A stretch of DNA of 64,000 nt from Metellina segmentata (lineage: Eukaryota; Arthropoda; Arachnida; Araneae; Tetragnathidae). The DNA is taken from NCBI GenBank assembly GCA_947359465.1, contig OX375874.1:94118172-94182171 (forward strand), read 5' to 3'. The notes under the pieces were generated by a model. That model did no database searches and had not been told where the DNA came from. It saw nothing but the letters and a program-made list of their open reading frames with translations. The translations under genes were made by a program, and so were the position numbers. Of the stretch, positions 43,991-56,900 are shown one piece after another. Position 1 is the stretch's first letter; each line of letters begins with the position of its first letter.

Positions 43991-44190
43991 AAACCGTAAA
44001 TTTTACGGGATTTTTTTTACAGTGTGCCTTTGAAACATCTAGATAGCAGCACGTCCTCAACTAAATTAACATAAGAGTTGGTTGGTTCCCCATGAGAATT
44101 TTTCAGAGTAAACATTATCATATTAACAAATGAAGAAAAATACTTCCAGTGAATTTCCAATTTAATTTGTCATTTTAGTATCGTTTACAT

Positions 44191-45132
44191 CAGTGGTCCC
44201 AACCCCCGGTCTGGTACCGGGCCGCCCAAGGAAAATTAAATTATTTCCATTTTATTTACTGTGGTATGTTTATCTCGGGTTTGTGCGGTTCTTATCTATG
44301 AAATGTCCACACAAATTACGAGGCGGTAAATCATAACTTGAAATTTGTTGTTACTAGAGCTTCAATTATGATTTCTGAATTCTGTGTCTCTATTTTCCAA
44401 TTTTGACAAATGTGACAGCTGTTTTCAAGTTGGCAGACAAAGTAGCTGCATTTAAAGCCAAACTGAAGTTGTGGGGACGGCGCGTGAACAGTCATTTTGG
44501 ACATGTTTCAGACATTAGCGGCGATTTTAGGCGAGACTGAGCCTAAACATTTACTCTCCTAGTTGGTGCACGATCACCTGTCTGCTTTTAAAAGAGTTTG
44601 ATCGCTACTTCCCAACCACAAAAGACCCACGAACTAGTAAGGTATGGATCTGCAACCCATCTGTCAACAAATCAGGCGAATCTAGCATGTCTGTGCAAGA
44701 TCAACTGCTGGAGATTGCAAATTAAGGCGGCCTTAAAACTACGTTCGAGACAACAACTCTTTCGGTGTTCTGGATTAAAGTCATGGCGGAATACCCTGAG
44801 ATTGCCATTTCCGACAACCTATCTGTGTGAAGCGGGGTTTTCTGCAGTGACAGCAACCAAAACAACGGAATAAACTGGACATAAGCAACACACTTCGGGT
44901 GTCATTGTTTCCTATTACCCCCAGATGAAACCGTCTCGTTGCAATGAAGCAAGCTCAGGGTTCTCATTGATTTAGCGTTCTAGTGAGTTAAAATGTTAAA
45001 TCACTTTATATTCCTTTTTTGGTGTAACTGTATTTTATTTTGAAGGCATGTATAAATACACACACACACACACACACAGTTAAATTAAAATTATTAAATC
45101 AAAACCATCTAAAATATAAACAATCACCGTAA
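44191..45132 (+). mobile_element. hAT Buster-type deletion derivative, copy 2, 3'-truncated
   Basis: It starts CAGTGGTCCCAACCCCCGGT and follows copy 1 (18029-19072) through the same internal deletion junction and the C-terminal transposase remnant: TTFETTT, FWIKVMAEYPEI, TTYLCEAGFSAVTATK. A (CA)n run occurs at 45059-45079. It stops matching near 45132, so the right TIR and TSD are lost. Confidence 0.88.
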
Positions 45133-45209
45133 ATTACGTTCCTTTAGAGCGAGAGAGGTCGATACTAATATTTGTTCAAACATCAAAATAACATAAACAC
45201 TTCCCCCCC

Positions 45210-45313
45210 CTCCTTTTTTAACGTTAGGTGCACTGTGTGCACCTAGCGGGAAAAAATTAGTTGCACAATTTTATTTTCATGTGCATATGTGCACACGGGT
45301 ATTTCGAGCCCTG
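45210..45313. mobile_element. hAT MITE right part, GGTGCAC family
   Basis: TTAGGTGCACTGTGTGCACC, TAGCGGGAAAAAATTAG and the end GGGTATTTCGAGCCCTG match the right half of the MITE at 58947-59172. The left end is missing. Confidence 0.7.
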
Positions 45314-47499
45314 CTTTAATTGCATCAATTATTTGCAGAATGGATATGCAGTTTATAAAAGTTCATTTGAGAGACTTGCATTACATAGTTCAAAAACTTC
45401 ATTGAGGTACTATCCAGTAGTCCCATTTGAACCTGTCCTCCTTGGGGTTGTTTCAAAGTATTTTAAACCATTAGAAAATTTAAAATCACTCTTGTACTAT
45501 GAATCGAAATTTGAATAGAAATTAAGATATTTCCAGAAAAGATTAACTTTACTGGGAATCGCAGTCGTGTTTTCCAGAGCTTTTATATCTCTCCAGTTCT
45601 CAGATGTTTAGACGACTTTCATTTCTAATTTGTCAAAACTAAAATTGGCTTTACTGAATGAAAGTTTTTTAAACTGCTTGGGGTGTCAAAACAACATCAG
45701 CAGACATTTTAGGTAAATCTAGATATATCGAATTTTTCTAATTTAAACATTTTGCCGAGTCTCAGGTCGATTAAATCACAAGAAATTGTCAAAATCTGAC
45801 GAAAATAATGCAAAAGGTAGAAAGCAACGAAGGCGCTCAAGTGTAGAAATGACGCCAACAGACATTCAACTGATAAATCTCAAAAGAATGGTAAACTAAT
45901 TGTAATAGCAAATAAAAGAAACACAGTATAAACATGTTTATAATGCTTTTAATTTGACACAACTTTTTCACAAAAGCAAATGCAGTTCTAAACATTTCAA
46001 TATATATATATATATATTCACATCAACTTAATTTCATTTTTAAAACAAGCTTCATATCACTAAGATGAAATTATGACTAATTTTTAATTACCAAAAGCAC
46101 TTTTAATTTTTAAATGAAACCTGACTTCACTATATCACCTTACGACAGAAATAAATACAAGACAATTGCAAAGACAAAATGTTAAAACAAGTTTAGAGAA
46201 ATTAAAATATTTAAGAATCAATTATACTATTTAGGTATAATAAATTTGAAAATCTAAAATTTATTATAAAATAGAGAATACTTGAAGATGAATTTTAAAG
46301 ATATTAAACTTCAATTAATCTCATTTAAAAGAAAGAGCTAAAACAACGTAACAAAAAATTATAGTAATTATACTGAAAATAAATGCATGTATTTAAAAAT
46401 ATTATCGAGTTACAATAGTAAAATGACTTTTCTCACATTTTCAGTGAGTAATGGCAGATACATCTAAATTCAAATGACTTCATTTAACACTTGTTCACAG
46501 ATGCATAACGCAAGTTTAAAAAAATACTGAAATATTATTTAAGTACTAGTAACAAGTATGAAAAAATAATTAAAATTTATAAATTGAAGAGGGGAAACTA
46601 ATTTCTTCACTTTACTAGTCCTCCCTCATTCAAAAAAAATTCTTAAATTAAACTGTCCACAAGAAAGTGGATGTTTTTATAAAAATAACCACCTTTTTAC
46701 TCAAGTCTAAGTCAAGTTATGGGATTACAAAAAATGTATAAAACTAGAAACAAATTCGTAAACTTTTATAAATACACATTTTTCAACTGCACAAAATTAA
46801 TGTTTCACATCAATATACTTTATATATGAAGAGAGATATGGCTTTGAAGAAAAATATTTGATTAGTAAAATTTAAACTGCACTAAAAGATAACCCTTGGG
46901 CTAAAATGGTGTGTGAATATAACTTCATTTTAGCTTATTCATAGCACTAATCGGTGCTTCCAGAGAGCACTTAAAAGGTAAAGGCTAAAATAAAAAGGGG
47001 CAATCCTATTCCAGAGTAAAGGTTAGATTCTAGCTTCATATAGTTAAGCCTAATTTAAAATATGAATAGTTCAACATGATTTAATAACCTTTTTCATAAA
47101 GCCCTTATGTACAGTGGAAACTTAAAATGTTTAGGACTGGAATAGTGCATTTAAAAAATTTAACATAGCAAAAAAACATGATATGACAATGTTTCTTTGG
47201 AAATGTTACGAAGACTGAGATTTAATGAAGTTCACCTATTCAGTTCACTGGGGTCAATTCAAAATGAAACGGGAGAAATTTTATCAGTTCATTCATAAAT
47301 CTGAATTGAGGAAAAGCAAGAAATTCTAGGAGTACCTTGCGCTATGGAAAGTTATTTAAGGGCTGGATATTTTTCGTTTGAACTCGTGAATTGTAATTTA
47401 AAATTGCTAGCTAATAGCTATATGAATGTACATTAAAAATTCTAAATTAAATTCGAAATTGTGCAATTTATAAAACAAAATTTTAATTCAATGATCAGA
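45314..47499. other. AT-rich 3' flank of the TRABD-like gene
   Basis: No recognisable gene or complete element. A (TA)n run lies near 46001-46017. The frame 45261-45518 has no domain. Confidence 0.45.
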
Positions 47500-47505
47500 T
47501 TTATT
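47500..47505 (-). terminator. Candidate polyadenylation signal
   Basis: AATAAA on the minus strand, about 305 bp past the stop codon of the TRABD-like gene. Other AT-rich variants are nearby, so the true site is unproven. Confidence 0.3.
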
Positions 47506-47810
47506 TTAATAAGTATTTTTGCCACAAAAGCTAAAAAGAGGAGACTTGAAGCCCTCTTTATCCCTCCTACTTCCTAATGGAAAATTAACAGCAAAAAATA
47601 CATGTTTCACTGTGCCCAGGATATGAATAAAATAGAATACTTCAGCAATTGAAATCTTAGCCCAAGGGTTTCAGTCGTATTCATTTTACAACTATCTTTT
47701 AATTTTCATCGCCAATACCACATTTTTCACCATTGTGAAGTAGGAATTTGACAAGTGGAAACGAGCAGATTCAATCAATATCCCTTTCATAGAAAATCCA
47801 ACCACAAGTT

Positions 47811-47973
47811 CTAAAACATTTTCAGTCTAGAAAGAGGAGGAAACAAAATTTTTGGTCTACTGGGTATCAATGACCTTGGAACAAGTTTATATACGCCATA
47901 TACTCCAAGACCAAGAATGGCAAGACGAATACTTTGACGAATTATTTTGCTGGACAGAGATGGTTCTGGAACA
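47811..47973 (-). CDS. TRABD: TRABD-like last coding exon, membrane segment
   Basis: It completes a Ser codon, then VPEPSLSSKIIRQSIRLAIL, GLGVYGVYKLVPRSLIPSRP and ends RLKMF before TAG (47813-47811). Acceptor TTTTTTAG. The hydrophobic stretch of about 17 residues fits a C-terminal membrane anchor, as in TRABD proteins. Confidence 0.92.
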
Positions 47974-50900
47974 CTAAAAAATAGAAAATCTTTGTTGGAG
48001 TTAAATAAAAATGTAAAAACATGATATGCTATGCCTGCTAGTTTTAACGGCATAATACCATCAGTTAGAAAAAAGTCTAAAAATAATTCACCTAATTAAT
48101 GACAATCGCGCCAAACTGGGCTTTATGAAAGCAATTCAAAGAAAAAGTAATCCTGTTCTCTTATAAGAGTGGAAATTCAAAATCCACTAAACTGCTTTAG
48201 CGATATTTTCCAATTGGCAGAAATGAACAAACTTTTATCGAGTGTTTTAGAAGAAAATAAGACAAATTTGTAAAAGTTGTGTCAAAGAAAGTTTTTATGA
48301 TAATTTAGCAATCATTGATTTCAATGTTTCCTTTCATGGTTACCATGACTTGGCGTCAAAGATTCAAAATTGGCATCACTCGAGAATATCCAGAATCCAT
48401 TTTTTCTGTTTGTAAAACAGTGTTTTTTCAGTGGACTTCAAGAATTAGTAGGTATGAAATACATCTAAACAATTTTCAAATTATTATAGTTGACAAGTCA
48501 AAAAAGTGTCAAGAACCTACTATTATAAAAAATATATAGATAGTAAAATTTACAAGTCTCACTTAAAATAATAAAGAGTAGAGAATAAAGAATTGGAATC
48601 TCACCTCAGAATGGAAAGTACATCTTCATCTTTTACTTTCCCCCAATTTTCTTGTATTCCACGGACATGACCAATTCCCACTACACCAACAACACAACTG
48701 GGGATTGGCACTATGAATATAAAAATAAATAGGCATTAAGATTATATCATTACTACACTATGTTCTACAAATAGTGCAACTGAAGTGTAAAATCTTCCAA
48801 AATTATTTTATACAACTAGTGAATATTGAATACCAGGGATGAAAAACTCAGCTCGGTCAAATACTAATATTAAAATTTTTATGGTCACTATTTGAAAAGG
48901 TACAAGCAAAACTTATCTATTGGGTCATCCAGAAAGTTCTACTAGCTTTCAAAATGAAGCTAGCTGTGTTATTATTTTGCTACTGCTGAAAAGGAATGAC
49001 CTTGATCGAAGCAGATATTTAAATTCGGTCTTTTCTACTTGCACTGCATAATGATAGCATGTGTTGTGGCATAATTTTTGTTTCACTGCAGTACTAAGAA
49101 TGGAGAATCAGAAAGTTCATTTTCGGCAGCAGAATAAGCTTGCTAGAATTTCGGCATGCGATTCTATGCTGAAACGAAATGAAGCAGCTATTTTTTTTAA
49201 ACGGCTCATTACTGGAGATGAGAAGTGGATGCTATACAAGAATGGTAACAAGAAAAAGCTCATGGCGTAAGCCAAATGTACCTCCCCAGGTAACATCAAG
49301 AGGGGGCTGCATACCAAAAAGAAATGATTTGTGTATGGTGAGATTACAGAGGAATTGTTCATTATGAATTGCTAATACAAAATCAGACAATAAATTTGGG
49401 GAATAAAAACAGTTCTTAAATGGCAGTATTAAAAGAAAAATCGAAGCAAAGAGGCCAGTACGACCAATCGTTGAGGTGTTGTCTTCCAGCATGACAATGC
49501 TCGCACCCACATTTCGCTGAATGTCAGACAAAGACTTATTGAGTATGGCTGGGATGTTTTATGTCACCCTCATATTCACCAGACCTTGCCCCCTCAGATT
49601 TTCACCTCTTCAGGTCACTTCAAAATTCTTTGAACGGCCTGGAGTTCAATTCTTTGGAGACTGTCAAACAGCATCTCGATTCTTTACAAATAAGCCTAGG
49701 GATTTTTTTTAAAGGAATTTTCCACCTGCCAGAAAAATGGCAAAAAGTCATAGAACAAAATGGGGCTTATGTGATTCAATAAAATTTTCTTATGTTTTGT
49801 ACTGCTTTGTTGGTATTTATCTTAAAAACACGCAGAACTTACGAGATGACACAATAGATTACATAAATTTATAAAATATTCATCTATCCCAAGAACATTT
49901 GAAATAGACTAAATGTAACTTGATAAATTCAAAATAAAATTCATGAGGAAAACTGATAATATAGCATTGAATTAAAAGTTTTGTCTCTACTTTTATATAA
50001 GGAAGTTTGTCTGTCTGTTTCTTGCCCGCAAAGTCCTGATGAATCTGACACTTACAGTAATGGGATTCAGCATTATTTATTTGAAGCATTACACCACACA
50101 CAAGCTACATATACTGATAGGATAGTAAAAATTAACATTAGTCAATGAACTTTAAATATTTTGAGCCAAAAATCCACTTTTAAATCAACAACAAAATACC
50201 AGTTCAAAGTATGTTTAATCACAACATCAACAGCTCAGAATTCTGTACCTTCTTACCCTCTTCAGAAGTCTTATTCAAAACTAAACAAATTTTTTATGAG
50301 ACTTCGTACTCTTGATAACAATTTAGAGCATATAGTACGATTTGTAATTAACAGGGGTGAAAACAGTCAAAATGTAAAAAAGAGGAAAATATACGCTGTG
50401 TTATTTTGAACTACAAAAATAGCTGAATAAGAAACTATACTCGGGTACTAATGTGTGTACAGAACAGTGGGGCAGTCAGAATTTTTTTCTGAGGAAGGTA
50501 GGCAAATTTTTAGTCTGATAAAACCCTACAAAGTCCACTAAGAACTATAAAATTTGATTTTGGAAGGAAAGTAGGGAGGTTTAGCTCCCATGACTGTGCC
50601 ACTAGTACGTAATATGTGTTTATGATAAGCATATATTTTTGCCTATTATTTAGTTTAAAAGCTCTACAAAGTCTAAATAAACAATGAAATTTGTCTTTGG
50701 AAAAGGGGGAGGGGCACCTTAAGCGTAAACTCAAATTTTGTAAAAGAGAAAAAATTCTATGGCAACTCTGTAAACACTATAAATAAGTTGCATGAAGTTG
50801 AAAATGTTTTTATGAATATTTTTGAACAACTCACCAATAATGAGATTTTTTTAAAGAGTTGCAATTTTTCCAAAACCTTGACACAAAAATGAAATTAACA

Positions 50901-53900
50901 GCAAATAAAAATGCTATGTTACAAAAGAATAAATCAAATAAATACTATTTTTATTAAATAGTATAAATTTTATAGGAAAAAAATAAGCCACCAAAAATAA
51001 ATCAAACCTACGTTTATAGCAGTGGCAACGGACTTGGTGCTTTTTTGGTGCACTTCTAATAGCGAGTAATGACAGGTAACCCTTATGCATAACGGTTATT
51101 GCGGATTTTAATACAACCTGGGCAAGTGGAAAGTTTAAAAATTTCATTTCGAAAATTCCAAAGTTCTTTCAAATTCTGTTATACTGCCGTTTGATTTCAT
51201 TGGTTCGTTTGAAATGATTCTTTCCTTGGGGACTTAAGTGCGCCAAGGGCAGGCCGTTGCCACTGCTATAAACATAGACTGAAGCTGTACCCCTGCAGTA
51301 AAAAAATATATAACTTAATTCAGTTTAAATTTACAACCTATTTTCGAATCTAAAATTACTTTTTTTTCTTCGAAATCTCGAATATCTCTATATTTTTTTG
51401 TAAATATTCTTATTTTCAAACTAAATCAAATAAAACTTTAGATTAATAACTCGTATTATAAAAGAAACAATTTAACTTATTAAAACAATCATAAATATTG
51501 CCCTTAAAAACAGGATCATTTTGAAAATTTCCGTTGCAAAAAATAGCTATAGTCTATGTTTAAAACGGTGGCCACCGCCTTGGCGCACTTCTAAAGTCGC
51601 CAAAGAAAGAAGTTTTAGCGGGTTTTGAAAGTACTTTCTAGAATATTCTAAATGAAAATTTAAATTTTCCGCTGGCCGAGGTTGCCGTAAAAGACGAAAT
51701 AACCGAGCATCTTATTTTCTAGTTGAAAGAAAAATCATTAAAAGCTGATCAACTTAAAATATTTCATTTACACCTTTTCCGCCGCATCATAACGTTTCAC
51801 AGCCGCTAGATAACAGCTCCGCTTTTTTAGGAAACCGTAGCTTTACCTACGAAATATACAACAACGTACGCCAACTAGTTCAAAATCCAAGTTCTCCAGG
51901 TTTGCCATTAAACTAATAAGCTTCTCATAAAGGATTCTTTACAAAAAGGAATTTGCAAGACTTATCAGCTTGCAAAATTTAGGAGTACACGTTGGCGATA
52001 TGTCTCATTTGGCGCATTTTACGTAGGAAATACCTACAAGAGTCGAAAGAATCTGATCCCTGAAGTAAGGACACATTCACACTTTCCTTATTATTTCTTT
52101 TACACTTATTCTTTGATATAATTTAATTCTAAAGAAAAAAATTGTAGAAAAAGAGGAAATTTACAGATTTAAAAAAAAAAGCAGAAATTATCAAAAGGAA
52201 AAAAAAAGCGGAAATCCGCGTAAACGCAAAAGATTTTCACCCCTGAATTAAAAAAAAAATAGAGATGATTCTACATTAATAGTGATTATCTTTTTAAACA
52301 TTCACAGTAAACATACTTCCAATCATATAGATTCAAAGCATGTTGATATTCAATATGCCGTTTATTACAATGAATGGTCATTGAGCATAAAAGTACTCAC
52401 ATCTGTATAAAAATACAAAGTTTAACCAATACAAGCATTCAACAAGAAAAATATTTTTTCACATCTAAGAGTCAAAGAACAAAGTTCCATCTTTCTCTAA
52501 AGCGAACATTTGCTAATATACCATACAATAAATATTTGTGTAACAATTATTGCCAAAGTAGTAGGAACTAGGGATGCAACATCGACTGCAAAACATCGAT
52601 GTTTTGAAATATCGATGTCCAAAATTAAAACATCGATGTTTATAATACATCGATCAAAAACCATCGATGTTTTTAAACATCAATGTTTTTCAAAATCAGT
52701 GTATTTAAAGTTTTTAGAAAATAATATTTACAACAATTTGGCATAGGAACTACTAACTATAAGTATTATTAGGTAGGTACATAACAATAATTATTGTTAG
52801 TTATTAATTATTTATCAACTTATGGGGAGAAACAAGCCTATAATTATTATCTGCCCCAAAATTTGTTATTAACAGTTTGTAAAAAAAAAAGTTTGTCAAC
52901 TTTCTCCACCTTAAGTCGACTTCTTTTTTCATTAACTATCCCACCAGTTAGGGAAAAACTCTTTCTGATGGGACGGATATCGCCATCACTGACAAATACT
53001 TAGTGGCATGGTTATTTTTCTTAATTTTTTTCATTAAAAAATAAAACAGACAACGTAAAAACATCGACAATGTTAACACATCGATGTTAAATAAACATCA
53101 ACTCCAACAACTCAATGGTAAATACATCAATGTTTTTATCAAACATCGACATCGATGTTTTTTAAAACATCGACGTCGCATCCCTACTTTTCAGACCCTT
53201 CACTGTTGGCCACTTTGGTCTAAAAGTATGTTCAATTTACTGATTAGAAAAATTATGCTAATTGGTTATTTTTTTTATTTTTATAATGGTATTTTTTTAT
53301 TTAAAAATAAAACATCGCCACCGAAAAACATCGATAAGTAAAATGTAACATCGGCTCTAATACATCAATGTTAAAAACCTCTTTGTTTTTTATGAAACAT
53401 CGATGTTTTAAAAAAAACATTGATGTATTGGAGTCGATGTTTTTGTAACATCGATGTTTATATGTGTCGATGTATTATTTTTCAATGAAAAAAGTACCAT
53501 TATAAAAATTTTAAAAATAACCAAGTAGCATAATTTTTACCATCAGCAAATTGAACATACTTTTAGACCCAAGTGGCCAAAGGTGAAGGGTCTGAAAAAT
53601 AGAGATGCGACATCGATGTCGATGTTTTACAAAAAAACATCGATGTATTGGAGCCGATGTTGCATCACTAGTTGCTAAACCAATTTTAAGAAATGGGGGG
53701 AAAAGTTTAAATACACTGAATTTTAAAAACATCAATGGTTTGGGGGCGATGCATTATCTACATTGATGTTTTAATTTTGAACATCGATGTTTTTCTGTCG
53801 ATGTAGCATCACTAGTTGCTAAACCAGTTTTAAGAAATTGGGGAAAAAAGTTTAAATACACTGAACTTTAAAAACATCGATGTTTTTGGGGCGATGTATT

Positions 53901-56900
53901 ATAAACATCGATGTTTTAAATTTGAACATTGATGTTTTGCTGTTGATGTCGCCTCCCTAATCCCTAGTAGGAACATCATCGAAAGGAGAACAGGGTGGCT
54001 ACAAAATCCCCGAAAAAAAGTTCCCTGATATTTCCCTGATTTCCATGATACTGTGACAAAAATTTCTCTGATTTTACAAATCCCATAAAAATATCGTGAT
54101 CCGTATTTGGTATCGATATACAGTACCCACACGACAATATTTTAAAATATTTAGGGTCAATGATGTCATTTTTATTTTTGTATTATTTTGTGTATTTAGG
54201 GTCATAATATGAGGTAAAAGAATCATTCTCCACAAATATTTTGTATTTTTTCTCATCAGATATTTTAATTGTTATTGTAAGGGCTGGGACCCTTAATGGA
54301 ACTCTAACAATAGCAATTGAAAAAACTGGGAAAAAATATTTTGATAAAAAATATTATGAACCTTTTACACCTGTCCCTACATTATCCAAATATACATCAA
54401 AATAATGTAAATATACATAAAATATTGGTACCACTTCAGTCTACGTTTAAAGCGGTGGCAACAAACTTGACGCTGCTTTTTTTTGGCGCACTTCTAGAAG
54501 CAAGTTAGGGCAGGTTAAGGCAACCTATCTGCATTACGATTATTATGGTTTCCATGGTAACCTCTGCAAGCGAAAAGTTAAACCTTTAGGCCTGGTGCAC
54601 ACATCCGGTTTTTCAACGTACGGCGCCGCAGCCGTAAAGCAAGTGCGGTCTGAGATACATAAGATGCAATGGAGTAGTGAAGGGTAGTGCACACATGCCT
54701 CCGGCGCCAATGCGGCGATGTACGTCCACCTTGCGTGCAATTTGTACCGCAGTTCCCCACGAAGCAGCAGATCGCATACGCTTCTCCGGTCTGAAGTAAT
54801 TAATAAATGGTTGATCCAGTAACAACTATTTTTTTTCTTCAAAATATACTTTTTTAACTCTTAAGTTAGTGAAATAAACACGTTTTCTTCGATAGAATAT
54901 TTGTTGCAAACAGCGCAAAATGTCTGAGTACTTGCCTCATTTCACGGCTATGTGTACATACTTGGGCTTCGGTGCCGCACGTTGAAAAATCGGATGTGTG
55001 CACCGGGCCTTAGACTGCGGCCGGTACAGCAGTTGTACCATCATCGCGCCAAGGAAGAATTTAGACTACGGCTGTTACAGCAGTAGTGCATTGAAAGTTA
55101 TAAAAATCGCGCTTGCTATATTGATAGTCGTAATCAAAAGGTTAAATTTTCATTTTGAATCTCTAATATTATAAACGGAAGTGTTTGTCAGTTTGTTTCC
55201 TGCACGCAAAGTCCTGACGAATCTATGGCACTTACATCACAGGTAGTCCAAATGTTTTGCAATTTTTGGGTCGCGGCGAATTTTAAAATTCAATCTAGAA
55301 CATTTTAAAATGAATTTAATGAAATGTAATTATTATTGACTGCGACAGCATAGAAGATCACATATCCTAAATTTATTTTTTTCGTTTCCGTTATCATTTT
55401 GCGCGGAGGAATGATTTTCAGGCGGACGATAAAAAACAAATAAACTTTTTTCTGGCGTTATTTAGTTATTTTTTCTATCTACTAGACCGTTCAAGATAGA
55501 GTTAAAATTTCAACGGATTTGAAATCTGCGGAAAATTTCACATTAGATCATTACCTAAAAATATGTTTTTTTTTATATAAATAAAATTTTTAAATTGAAT
55601 ATCTTTAAAATTTTTGCAAGAGATTGTGATGTTTAGAGAAATTTTCAGCAAAAGAGGAAAAGAAAAAATATTTTTTGGCTGACATTGTCTAGTTCTTTTT
55701 TGTAAAATCGGAATCGTTAAAGATAGATTGAAAATATCAACGGATTTAAAATTTGATACCTTATACGTTTGATTTTCTTTTCATATATCATTTTTCAACT
55801 AAATATTTATATTTTCACAAGATATTGTTTCGTCACGCCGAATTCCCATTTGGTTTGCGAAGCAAACCAACAAACACCATTATGGCTGTTACCCAATTTG
55901 CGAAGCAATACATAGTTCACTATATTCATAATTTGGTTTGCTCCGCAAAACGAAATGGAAATTCACATGAAATTTATTCCAATAGGCTACGAATTTCCAT
56001 TTGGTTTGCGAAGCAAACCAACACAAAGGGCAACGCCATGATGGCTGTTATCCAATAGGGTATGAATTCTCATTTGGTTTGTTTCTCAAACCGTATTCGT
56101 AGCAATCACCGGGGGTTAGCGAGCAGCACCTAGTTAGTAAGCACCAGACCCCACGAGAAGAACTGTCACGGGCAACGCCGTGCTGGCCACGCAGTGGCTA
56201 GTATTCTTTTAAGTTCTTTCAAAATTCGTTGAACTGTCGGTTGATTTCATTGGTTCATTTGAAATAATTCCTTCCTTGGCGAATTTAGAAGTGCGCCAAA
56301 AAAGCGCCAAGGCCGTAACACCGCTATAAACGTAGACTGAAATTTTACCAAAATATTCTACAAAAATGTCATTGCAAGCAAAAAATATTAATTTAATGCA
56401 CAAGAAAAACATAATTTAGTTACACAAATTTAAAATTGCATACCACAAGTTGTATCGCTGGCATCACGGCGACGAGACGCTCCGGTAGCGAAAACCACGA
56501 CGCCGGTGTTATTTATTCGACTTACAAAACGATTTATTCGATTCTCAAAAGTACTTGTAATCGCGCATCTCTAAATAGGCCACATAAAAAAATTTAAAAT
56601 TCCCTGATTTTTTGTGAAATTTGGAAATTTTCCCTGAGAATTCTCTGATATTTCCAGAATTAAAAAGTTCCCTGAGAATTCCCTGATTTCCCGGTTGTGT
56701 TACCACCCTGGAGAAACTATACAAGTCATATTTTAAAATTATTCACTTTTTATTCACAATGTACTAAATACATAAGTTATTTTACTATAATAGTAGCAAT
56801 GTAGTCAAAAAAGTAAGCAAAGTCAAAAAAAGCAAAAGTCAAAAAATGTCAATTAAAAAGCTTTGTTAATATTTCCTAAAGAATTACAGTGAAACTTCAA

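Larger units (their letters stand above)
38059..44024 (-). mobile_element. CACTG-ended DNA transposon, about 6 kb, with nested insertions
   Basis: The left end is CACTGCAAAAATTATCCGTT, the right end read inward is CACTGTAAAAAAAATCCCGT, then AAATTTACGGTTTTAAACTG, which echoes the left GACGGTTTAAAGCTG. A 2-bp TG flanks each end. Both ends are rich in short inverted CCGTAAA/TTTACGG motifs, and 43500-43990 holds about 63-bp subterminal repeats. CACTG ends, subterminal repeats and a short TSD point to an EnSpm/CACTA-like element, but the transposase fragment near the left end is of unassigned type. Younger elements sit inside at 40760, 41469 and 43039. Confidence 0.7.
54427..56349. mobile_element. 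GGTACAG-family TIR element, nested, copy D
   Basis: The ends are GGTACCACTTCAGTCTACGT and, from the right, GGTAAAATTTCAGTCTACGT. The perfect 8-bp TSD AAAATATT lies at 54419-54426 and 56350-56357. It differs from the copy B TSD (AAAAAATT) by two bases at the orthologous inner site, so it reflects divergence of a shared insertion, not an independent one. Confidence 0.85.
53991..56710. mobile_element. Composite CAGGGTGG-ended TIR transposon, copy 2 (2720 bp)
   Basis: The left end is CAGGGTGGCTACAAAATCCC, the right end read inward is CAGGGTGGTAACACAACCGG. The TSD GAGAA lies at 53986-53990 and 56711-56715. Same nested order as 34601-37401. It lies in the 9-kb TRABD intron, only 24 bp from the hAT composite. 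Confidence 0.9.
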
